Positions 42,797-50,260 of a DNA stretch of 64,000 nt are shown piece after piece. The stretch is from Sulfidibacterium sp964456625. GTDB lineage: Bacteria; Bacteroidota; Bacteroidia; Bacteroidales; F082. The translations under genes and the position numbers were made by a program. Location: contig CAYWBO010000002.1 in assembly GCA_964456625.1 (NCBI GenBank), forward strand, positions 1-64,000. Direction: 5' to 3'. The notes below the pieces were generated by a model, which was not told the origin of the DNA, did not search any database, and saw nothing but the letters and a program-made list of their open reading frames with translations. Position 1 is the stretch's first letter; every line of letters begins with the position of its first letter.

Positions 42797-45700
42797 ATGA
42801 AAGAGACCGACAAGAAGGATTTTATTGACTATAACGAAGCCAATCAATGGGAACGGTTAAAATATTCCCTCAGGACGTGGCGTAACATTGGCGTAGGAAA
42901 ATCATTGTTTATATGGTTCCTCGCCATTTCTTTTTTTCCGCTGGCCGTAGTGAGTTTTATCAACTTCCTGAATGCCTACCAAGGACTGACCATCGTCGCT
43001 ATTAAATCGCTGAATTCTTCATCACAGCTGCGGCTGAAATATATTTACACCTTTTTCGATGATGCCAGTGACTATCTGAGCATCAATTCCACATCCCAAC
43101 AGAAAGAGAAACAGTTCATCAAGCTTGCCGATGCCTATCATCTGAGCAAGATGAGTCCTGAAAAGTTTGTGCAATCCGGGGAATGGAAAAAGATCACCAA
43201 ATCTATAAAGGAAGAAATTGAACCTTCACTGAAGCTACAGAGATTTTACGACCTGATCTTTATGGATCCTCATGGCGATATCCTCTTCAGAACAAAGCCT
43301 GATAACGATCTGGGAGAGAATGTGTTTCAGGGGAGGCTGAGCAATACGCTGTTTGCTGCTACGGCACGGAAAAGCATGGAGGAGAACAAGATGCTTTTCT
43401 CGGACCTGGCGCATTATGCGCCAAGCCTTGGAATCATTTCTGGATTTTTTACGATCCCGGTCTGGAGCGATAATCATATCATCGGTATCATGGCCCTGCA
43501 GATATCGGTCAGCAGCATCAACAATATGATCCAGCAAGAAGCGGGCTATGGGAAAACAGGTGAAGCCTTTTTGATCGGGAGTGACATGTTGCTGCGCTCC
43601 TCCACCCGTTTCGGTAGTGAAAAAGATATTTTAAAAGATAAGATTGTCAACAAGAAGACCCAGGACTGGGTTGACTATTTGCAGCATCGTGATGACAAGG
43701 CCTACCTGAAAGCCAATGAGCTGGACGAAGAAAAGGTGACCACTTACGATGCCAACGGAAAAGGCAATTACGTGCTGGGGATTTACCGGAATCTTACCAA
43801 AATTGAAAAATACGGCATCCACTGGGCGCTGATTGAACAAATTTCTCATTCCGAAGCTTTTGCTTACGCACGGAAGTTATCGAAGATGGTGAAGATCAGT
43901 TTCCTGATCACCATACTGGTGGTGATCTTTATTTCCATCCTGGTCACCCGGTGGTTCGTGAACCCCATCAAACAGCTCTCCTCATGGGGGAAGAAAATTT
44001 CTTCAGGGCACCTGATAGAAAAAGATGTTAAAGCCCCGCAGAATGAAATCGGTGAGATGAAAGATACTTTCAACAAACTGGTGAATGTTTTGATCAGCTA
44101 CGCAGATGTGGCGAAACTCGTAGCAAAAGGAGATTTTTCTGAAACCGTTCAGGAGAGAAGCGACGAAGATGTCCTTGCAAAGTCTATCAACCAGATGGTG
44201 GAAAGTTTCAGGTCAGTGGTGGACCAGGCCGACCGGATTGCGGAAGGCGATTTCAACACCATGATCAAACCGCGCAGCGACAGTGATGCACTGGGGAAGG
44301 CTCTTTATAAGATGACGGAAACGCTGCGGAAGAATGCTGAAAAATTCCGGAACGAAGACTGGGTCAAGACAGGTTTGAATGAACTGGACGGTGTGTTGAA
44401 AGGTAAAAGTGACGTCCGGGAACTCAGCAATGCCATCATTTCTTTCTTCTCTGATTATCTGGGTGCCCAGGTAGGACTGATTTATCTGTACAATGAAGAA
44501 GAAGATGTGCTGAAACTCTCTGCCACCTATGCCATTCCGTCCGATAAGGAAAATATCCTGCCGGATTGTAAACCTGGCGAAGGCATGGTCGGGCAGGTTT
44601 TCGTGGATGGCAAAAGAATTGTTATCAGTCACAAAGATGCCAAGTTGCCTTTGGTGGATCTGGGTCTTGGGAAGAAAGTGCCTCAGGAACTGGCGATTGT
44701 TCCCTTCTCTTTCGAGAATCAGGTGGTGGGCGTGATGGAAATCGGATCCGTCAACGCCTTTACGTCGTTGCAACTGCAGTTTATCGACCTGGCAGTTCAG
44801 GATCTGGCACTGGCCATTATCACGCTGAATTCTCATGTTAAAATGAGAGAACTGCTGGCGCAGACACAGGAGCAGGCCAAGATTCTGGAAGTGCAGCAGG
44901 AAGAATTGCGCCAGACCAATGAGGAGCTACAGGAGCAGACCGAAGCGTTGAAACATTCGGAGGAAAATCTCCAGACGCAGCAGGAAGAGCTCAAAGTCAC
45001 CAACGAAGAACTGGAGGAAAGGACCAAGGCACTGGAAATCCAGCGGGATGCCATCAAAAAGAAAAATATCGAGATTGAAGAAGCACGGAAGGAAATCGAG
45101 AAGAAAGCAGCCGATCTGGAGCAGGCCAGCCGTTACAAATCCGAGTTTCTAGCCAACATGTCGCATGAACTGCGCACCCCGTTGAACAGCATCATCGTAC
45201 TTTCGCAGCTGCTGGATGAAAATAAGAACAAACACCTAAGTGAAAAAGAGCAGGAATTTGCACGGACCATCAACTCTTCGGGCGTCGACCTGCTGAATCT
45301 GATCAACGATATTCTCGACCTATCCAAGGTAGAAGCCGGTAAGATAGAGCTCAACATCGAGCCGATGTATTTGCAGGATATTGCCGAATATGTTGAAAAC
45401 AACTTCGGACCGGTATTGGAAAGAAAAGGTCTCAAGCTGATCAAAGAAATTACAAAAGAAGCTCCGGAATATATTGAGACGGATATTCAACGGGTACAAC
45501 AGGTAATTAAGAACCTTATTTCCAACGCTATCAAATTTACGGAAGAGGGAAATATCACCTTCAAGGTAGGCGTCGAGAAAGATGCTGCCATGATCTCGAA
45601 ACTGGGACTTCAAGCCGCTGAGCTGGTTACGATGACCGTTTCAGATACCGGGATTGGTATCCCGAAAGAGCAACAGCAATTGATCTTCGAAGCCTTCAAT

Positions 45701-47194
45701 CAGGCTGATGGGACCACTAGCCGGAAGTACGGTGGAACAGGGCTGGGCCTCAGCATTTCAAAGAGTTTCGCATTTTTGCTGGGTGGCGCCATCTATCTGG
45801 ACAGCGAAGTAGACAAAGGATCTTCTTTCACCTTATACCTTCCCTTGGTATATCAGGTTCCTGAAGAAAAGGAAGGAGAAGAAAAGAAATATGAGGAAGA
45901 ACCAATTGATGAGACGAAAGAAAAAACTCCCGTAGCTGAGGGCAAAAATGTGCCAGAAGCCGGAGCCAGGAAGCCGGTAGCGGCACCCATACCACATGAC
46001 GACCGTGACAACCTATCCGGAAAGGATAAAGTCATTCTCATCATCGAAGATGATCAGAGTTTTGCAGGGGTGCTGCTGAACCTGTCGCATGAACATGGAT
46101 ACAAGGGCATCATTGCCCCGGACGGGGAAACGGGGTTGTACTTCACGGATTACTATCAGCCTGACGCCATTATTCTGGATATGGGACTGCCGAAAATGGA
46201 TGGCAAAGAGGTGATCGACCAACTGAAAGATAATCTGAAAACAAGGCCGATCCCGGTACATGTGATCTCCGCCCGGAATTTCGATATGGATCTGATGCGC
46301 AAAGGTGCCATCGGATATCTTATCAAACCGGTCACCAAAGAGCAACTGGACAAGGCATTCAATAAAATTCAGGAGTCCGTCTCCAAACCGTTGAAGAAAC
46401 TTCTGATCGTTGAAGATGAGAAGATTACCCGTAAAAGTCTGGAAAAGCTCCTGGAAGATAATTCGCTGGAGATCACTTCCGTGGAAACGGGTGAGGAGGC
46501 GCTGGAACATCTTTCCAAAGAAGATTTTGATTGTATGATCCTTGATCTGGGACTGGAAGGGATGAGTGGCTTCGAAGTGTTGAAAGAAATGCAAAAGGAT
46601 TCGCCCATGCAGGTTCCGGTGGTGATCTATACCAGCCACGAACTCACGGAAGAAGAAAACAGCAATCTGAAGAAATATGCCAAGAGTATTGTGTTGAAGG
46701 GAGCTCATTCTTTCGAAAGGCTGTTGGACGAGACCACGTTGTTCCTGCATCAGGTGGATACCGATTTCAATGCCGAAAAGAAAAAGATGCTTGAAAAAGT
46801 ACACGGCAGCGGAAATATTCTGAAAGATAAGACGATCCTGATCGTCGATGACGACATGCGTAACGTATTTGCTTTATCGAGTCTGCTGGAGACTTATGAG
46901 ATGAATGTGGTCGTGGGAAGAAACGGCAGGGTTGGTATCGAGAAACTGAAAGCCAACGATCAGATCGATCTGGTGTTGATGGATATTATGATGCCGGAAA
47001 TGGACGGCTATGAGGCTATGCGGCTTATCAGGAAAGAAAAGAAATACGAAAAACTACCCATCATTGCCCTCACGGCCAAGGCACTGAAAGACGATCGTGA
47101 AAAATGCCTGGAAGCCGGTGCCAACGAATATTTATCGAAACCTGTGGAAAAGGAAAAACTGATCTCGCTTCTCCGGGTGTGGCTTTATAAGTAG
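42797..47194 (+). CDS. Membrane hybrid histidine kinase, CACHE-HAMP-GAF-coiled coil-HisKA-HATPase-REC-REC-REC
   Basis: The 1,465-residue protein has a first membrane helix (about 37-59) and a periplasmic CACHE-type sensor (about 65-360). The second helix (365-387) leads into HAMP-like segments (to about 520) and a GAF domain (about 550-690). A long coiled coil with two tandem 28-residue Glu/Gln-rich repeats (697-752) follows. HisKA (His790 in SHELRTPLNS) and the ATPase domain end near residue 1010, followed by an acidic/proline linker. Three receivers end the protein, with Asp1128, Asp1250 and Asp1396. The second receiver ends in VLKGAHS rather than the usual KP. The cheR gene begins 2 bases after the stop. 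The neighbours suggest that the coiled coil may be methylated, which is inference. Confidence 0.93.
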   Translation: MKETDKKDFIDYNEANQWERLKYSLRTWRNIGVGKSLFIWFLAISFFPLAVVSFINFLNAYQGLTIVAIKSLNSSSQLRLKYIYTFFDDASDYLSINSTSQQKEKQFIKLADAYHLSKMSPEKFVQSGEWKKITKSIKEEIEPSLKLQRFYDLIFMDPHGDILFRTKPDNDLGENVFQGRLSNTLFAATARKSMEENKMLFSDLAHYAPSLGIISGFFTIPVWSDNHIIGIMALQISVSSINNMIQQEAGYGKTGEAFLIGSDMLLRSSTRFGSEKDILKDKIVNKKTQDWVDYLQHRDDKAYLKANELDEEKVTTYDANGKGNYVLGIYRNLTKIEKYGIHWALIEQISHSEAFAYARKLSKMVKISFLITILVVIFISILVTRWFVNPIKQLSSWGKKISSGHLIEKDVKAPQNEIGEMKDTFNKLVNVLISYADVAKLVAKGDFSETVQERSDEDVLAKSINQMVESFRSVVDQADRIAEGDFNTMIKPRSDSDALGKALYKMTETLRKNAEKFRNEDWVKTGLNELDGVLKGKSDVRELSNAIISFFSDYLGAQVGLIYLYNEEEDVLKLSATYAIPSDKENILPDCKPGEGMVGQVFVDGKRIVISHKDAKLPLVDLGLGKKVPQELAIVPFSFENQVVGVMEIGSVNAFTSLQLQFIDLAVQDLALAIITLNSHVKMRELLAQTQEQAKILEVQQEELRQTNEELQEQTEALKHSEENLQTQQEELKVTNEELEERTKALEIQRDAIKKKNIEIEEARKEIEKKAADLEQASRYKSEFLANMSHELRTPLNSIIVLSQLLDENKNKHLSEKEQEFARTINSSGVDLLNLINDILDLSKVEAGKIELNIEPMYLQDIAEYVENNFGPVLERKGLKLIKEITKEAPEYIETDIQRVQQVIKNLISNAIKFTEEGNITFKVGVEKDAAMISKLGLQAAELVTMTVSDTGIGIPKEQQQLIFEAFNQADGTTSRKYGGTGLGLSISKSFAFLLGGAIYLDSEVDKGSSFTLYLPLVYQVPEEKEGEEKKYEEEPIDETKEKTPVAEGKNVPEAGARKPVAAPIPHDDRDNLSGKDKVILIIEDDQSFAGVLLNLSHEHGYKGIIAPDGETGLYFTDYYQPDAIILDMGLPKMDGKEVIDQLKDNLKTRPIPVHVISARNFDMDLMRKGAIGYLIKPVTKEQLDKAFNKIQESVSKPLKKLLIVEDEKITRKSLEKLLEDNSLEITSVETGEEALEHLSKEDFDCMILDLGLEGMSGFEVLKEMQKDSPMQVPVVIYTSHELTEEENSNLKKYAKSIVLKGAHSFERLLDETTLFLHQVDTDFNAEKKKMLEKVHGSGNILKDKTILIVDDDMRNVFALSSLLETYEMNVVVGRNGRVGIEKLKANDQIDLVLMDIMMPEMDGYEAMRLIRKEKKYEKLPIIALTAKALKDDREKCLEAGANEYLSKPVEKEKLISLLRVWLYK

Positions 47195-47196
47195 AT

Positions 47197-48054
47197 ATGA
47201 CGGGTACCAAGACTCAAAGCCTTGATTTGGAAGGCATATCATCGGAAAATGTGGAACTTGAATTGCTGTTACAGGCGATCTATCTGAAATACGGTTATGA
47301 TTTCCGGGATTACAGCCGGGCACATATCAAGCGGAGGGTATTGCATTATATCGCGAACAAGGGGTTGCCCAATATCTCAGGTTTGCAGCATCATCTGCTG
47401 ACGGAGAAGAAGTTTTTTGACGAGCTGTTGCAGGAGTTTTCTATCAACGTGACGGAGATGTTTCGGGGCCCCGGATTTTATAAATCTATTAGGGAAAGAG
47501 TGACAGGACTTTTAATGACATATCCTTATCTGAAGATATGGCATGCCGGATGCTCCACAGGAGAAGAAGTGTATTCGATGGCAATTTTGCTGAAAGAGGA
47601 AGGTTTGTACGACCGGACGCAGATCTATGCAACGGACTTCAATCCAAGGGTGGTGAAAAGTGCCAAGGAAGCAACTTTTCCCATCAAATACATTAAGGAA
47701 TACACTTCCAACTATCAGAAATCGGGGGGACGTGAATCTTTTTCAGACTATTACCGGGCTACCAACACCTCGGTGATCTTCGACAAAAGTCTTACGAGAA
47801 ACATGGTTTTTGCGGAACATAACCTGGTTACTGATGGGGTTTTTGCTGAGGTGAACATGATCATTTCGAGAAATGTGCTTATTTATTTTAACCGGAATCT
47901 GCAGAATCAGGTGCTCAATCTCTATAATGAAAGCCTTGTCAATGGTGGGTTTCTGGGTTTAGGAAACAAGGAAACTATTTCATTTTCTGATATCTCAGCC
48001 AAATATAAGATACTAGATGGCAGGGAAAAAATCTATAAAAAGTCCCATGAGTAA
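47197..48054 (+). CDS. cheR: CheR-type protein-glutamate O-methyltransferase
   Basis: This 285-residue enzyme transfers methyl from S-adenosylmethionine to glutamate side chains of chemoreceptors. The N-terminal helical domain (about 18-100, with YGYDFRDYSRAHIKRRV) precedes the SAM-binding domain. That domain shows IWHAGCSTGEEVYSMAILL, YATDFNPRVV, and the late IISRNVLIYFN and GGFLGLGNKE. It lacks the beta-subdomain-tethering C-terminal tail. It lies between the membrane kinase (2-base gap) and cheB (8-base overlap), so all are one operon. No chemoreceptor, CheA or CheW is encoded in the window. Confidence 0.92.
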   Translation: MTGTKTQSLDLEGISSENVELELLLQAIYLKYGYDFRDYSRAHIKRRVLHYIANKGLPNISGLQHHLLTEKKFFDELLQEFSINVTEMFRGPGFYKSIRERVTGLLMTYPYLKIWHAGCSTGEEVYSMAILLKEEGLYDRTQIYATDFNPRVVKSAKEATFPIKYIKEYTSNYQKSGGRESFSDYYRATNTSVIFDKSLTRNMVFAEHNLVTDGVFAEVNMIISRNVLIYFNRNLQNQVLNLYNESLVNGGFLGLGNKETISFSDISAKYKILDGREKIYKKSHE

Positions 48055-48655
48055 GAATCCCACCTACGAAGCGATCGTTATCGGGGCTTCTTCCGGGGGC
48101 CTGCATGCGTTGAAGAAGCTGTTGCCGGCCTTGCCCAAGGATTTTCCCTGTCCCATACTTGTTGTGCAGCACATCAGCCCGGTATCGGAAAATTATCTGA
48201 CGGTGATCCTGGATAAAATCTCTGAAATCACCATAAAGGAAGCGGACGAAAAGGAACAGATCCTTCCGGGAATCGCCTATATCGCTCCGCCGGATTATCA
48301 TCTGCTGGTGGAAGCCGACAAAACGGTGTCATTCTCGGTGGAAGACAAAGTAAATTACTCCCGGCCTTCTATCGACGTGTTGTTCCAGACGGCTGCTGAT
48401 GCTTACAAAGAGCAACTGATAGGCATTTTGCTCACGGGGGCGAACGCTGACGGTTCCGAAGGGATGAGTTATATCAAGAAAAGGGGAGGTTTTACCATAG
48501 TTCAGGATCCGGCTGAGGCCGAAAGCCCTTTCATGCCAAAATCTGCCATTCAGCACCAACCGCCGGATTTGATCCTGACACTTGACGGCATCATCGATCA
48601 ATTGGTAAAGCCGGGATTTATTATGCCGGCAAGGCCAACGCATCATAAGAAATAA
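48047..48655 (+). CDS. cheB: CheB-type methylesterase domain without receiver
   Basis: From ATG 48047 the protein has about 202 residues and consists only of the CheB methylesterase/deamidase domain. The catalytic Ser15 lies in VIGASSGGLHAL, His42 in VVQHIS and Asp135 in LLTGANADGSEG. IAPPDYHLLVE and QDPAEAESPFMPKSA complete the fold. The receiver domain that normally regulates CheB by phosphorylation is missing, so its activity must be controlled in another way, for instance by the free receivers on the two kinases. The start at 48047 overlaps cheR by 8 bases; an earlier in-frame ATG at 48017 would add ten unconserved residues. Confidence 0.9.
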   Translation: MSKNPTYEAIVIGASSGGLHALKKLLPALPKDFPCPILVVQHISPVSENYLTVILDKISEITIKEADEKEQILPGIAYIAPPDYHLLVEADKTVSFSVEDKVNYSRPSIDVLFQTAADAYKEQLIGILLTGANADGSEGMSYIKKRGGFTIVQDPAEAESPFMPKSAIQHQPPDLILTLDGIIDQLVKPGFIMPARPTHHKK

Positions 48656-48680
48656 GCAAAATGGATTGCAGGCTTTCCAG

Positions 48681-49145
48681 TTAGTTTTTTATTTCAATGT
48701 TCAGTTGTCTGCCCTCTTCGGCAGCTTTTTTGTCCATTCCAGCCCCGACACCCATACCTATGACCATGCCCAACGGTATACCGATACCTAAAAAGGCCAT
48801 ATTCCCCAGGCTTGTTCCGAAGACCACCCCGAGCGGGATGCCAAATACTGACATGCCTATGGCCAGCCACGTGTTGCGGTAATGATTTATGGCGACAATT
48901 TTGAGCTCTTTTTCAAGCAGCCTGATGATCTCGGTTTGTTTCTGTCTGATTTGGCTTCTCAGAACCTTTCCACCCTGGGAAACGGCGTTCAGTTCATGAA
49001 TGGTGTTGTTAATCGTTATGACTACTTTATCGGGCAAATCGCGTTTTTTCAGCTCGCCTATCAGTGTTTCGAATTGCCTGTAAGCCGCATGCAACTTGAT
49101 GTTTTCCTGAATATCTTTTCTTTCGTTCAGTTCGATGATTTCCAT
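48681..49145 (-). CDS. Small coiled-coil membrane protein of unknown function
   Basis: I do not recognise a named family. The first part (about 1-80) is a charged helical coiled-coil-like region with RQKQTEIIRLLEKELK. Two Gly-rich hydrophobic helices follow, with MSVFGIPLGVVFGTSLGNMA and FLGIGIPLGMVIGMGVGAGM, then a short charged tail. The repeated GIPLG motifs suggest packed helices in an oligomer. ATG 49145 (154 residues) is preferred: a longer frame would start at TTG 49178, which lies at or before the transcription start implied by the -7 box at 49182. It is convergent with cheB. Confidence 0.7.
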   Translation of the reverse strand: MEIIELNERKDIQENIKLHAAYRQFETLIGELKKRDLPDKVVITINNTIHELNAVSQGGKVLRSQIRQKQTEIIRLLEKELKIVAINHYRNTWLAIGMSVFGIPLGVVFGTSLGNMAFLGIGIPLGMVIGMGVGAGMDKKAAEEGRQLNIEIKN

Positions 49146-49181
49146 TTCACTCGTTTTTCGGGTACAATAGGTTGTCAATCA

Positions 49182-49189
49182 CAAATATA
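49182..49189 (-). promoter_or_regulatory. -7 element for the small coiled-coil membrane protein gene
   Basis: Minus-strand TATATTTG (TAnnTTTG), 36 bases before ATG 49145. Confidence 0.45.
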
Positions 49190-49305
49190 TCATTTATTCT
49201 TTGAGGATACGGGACTCTTGTTTTGTTTTAAACCGAAACAAATGCTCGATGGACCGAAATGTTTACTCAATACATCGAGAGATTGCAGGTTTCAGTGCCG
49301 GAGTT

Positions 49306-50202
49306 TTATCCGACTGTTACATTGAACAGGTACCCGACCAGCGCGGTAAATCCCATGGCTACGGTGCCCCAGAATGTGATCCTGATTATGGCCTTCGATA
49401 CGTTGGATCCGCCTGTTTTAGCTGCTAATCCCCCTAAAATGATGAGGAAGAAAATGGCGGCAACATAAATCACATATTCCAGATTCTTCAGAGGCAGAAT
49501 CATAGTTATTAACAAAGGCAGGAGCCCGCCGACTGTGAAAGAGGCTCCGGAAGCAAGCGCTGCCTGAATGGGTTTGGCCTGGTTTATTTCATTAATTCCC
49601 AGTTCATCTCTCACATGCGCAGCCAAGGCGTCTTTTTCCGTTAATTCCTTCGCCACCAGCATGGCCGTTTCTTTTTTTAATCCCCGCTGTTCATAGATAT
49701 CCGACAATCGTTGTAATTCAATGTCCGGCATTTCGGTTAATTCCTGTCGTTCTCTTTCAATATCGGCTTTCTCCACATCGGTTTGAGAACTTACCGAAAC
49801 ATATTCACCAGCGGCCATCGATAGCGCGCCTGCCGCCAACCCAGCCACCGCCGCCAACACAATGGATTCGCGTGCAGTACTGGCCGCAGCGACGCCAATG
49901 GCAATACTGGCAGTGGATAAGATTCCGTCATTGGCACCGAGTACCGCTGCTCTCAGCCAATTGCTCCGGGTAATAAAATGCGGGTCTAAATAGTTACTGA
50001 GGTGATCTGTATTTTCTTTCATAGGTTTGGGGGGGTTCATGTCAGGACATTCCTGCCGATCTTTTTCAGGTTTTATCAGTTGGACCCCGATTTCATCTTC
50101 TATGATGTGTGGCTTTTGATCGATCTGAACGTGTAAAGCCCTCCATAAGGCTGTCCGTATGGCTGTGTTGTCGGGTTCTACTATCTTTTTGTGTTTTTGC
50201 AT
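49306..50202 (-). CDS. CCC1/VIT1-type iron/manganese transporter with unusual N-terminal extension
   Basis: From about residue 61 the protein is a typical bacterial VIT1/CCC1 family member. The sequence HFITRSNWLRAAVLGANDGI introduces helix 1, followed by LSTASIAIGVAAA. GALSMAAGEYVSVSSQ is helix 2 with metal-site residues. The Glu-rich cytoplasmic metal-binding helices (DVEKADIERERQEL and following) precede three more membrane helices. Such carriers move Fe2+ or Mn2+ out of the cytoplasm. The first 60 residues do not belong to the family: NTAIRTALWRALHVQIDQKP and EDEIGVQLI resemble the N-terminus of a class I SAM-dependent methyltransferase. A start at Met61 (ATG 50020-50022) would give a normal-sized transporter of about 238 residues. 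Confidence 0.88.
   Translation of the reverse strand: MQKHKKIVEPDNTAIRTALWRALHVQIDQKPHIIEDEIGVQLIKPEKDRQECPDMNPPKPMKENTDHLSNYLDPHFITRSNWLRAAVLGANDGILSTASIAIGVAAASTARESIVLAAVAGLAAGALSMAAGEYVSVSSQTDVEKADIERERQELTEMPDIELQRLSDIYEQRGLKKETAMLVAKELTEKDALAAHVRDELGINEINQAKPIQAALASGASFTVGGLLPLLITMILPLKNLEYVIYVAAIFFLIILGGLAAKTGGSNVSKAIIRITFWGTVAMGFTALVGYLFNVTVG
50023..50202 (-). pseudogene. Apparent N-terminal remnant of a class I SAM-dependent methyltransferase gene
   Basis: Codons 1-60 of the VIT1 frame read like the beginning of a TIGR00027/LCMT-like methyltransferase: RTALWRALHVQIDQKPH, EDEIGVQL, then PDMN. The SAM-binding part that should follow is absent, and the sequence passes in frame into VIT1 at Met61. 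This could be a deletion remnant or a real fusion. The resemblance is from memory of the family pattern, not from a search. Confidence 0.45.
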
Positions 50203-50260
50203 GATACGTTATGCTTAATATGTGTCAGTCCGATCCCCCTGCGGTCAGAACCGGATGGTC

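Noticed and set aside
46013..46804. 263-codon minus-strand open frame
   Set aside because: Antisense to the receiver domains of the membrane hybrid kinase; composition follows from the complement of a real gene.
42797..47194. Considered whether the membrane kinase is a chemoreceptor
   Set aside because: It has HAMP and a coiled coil but no MCP hairpin tip motif; HisKA and ATPase domains follow directly.
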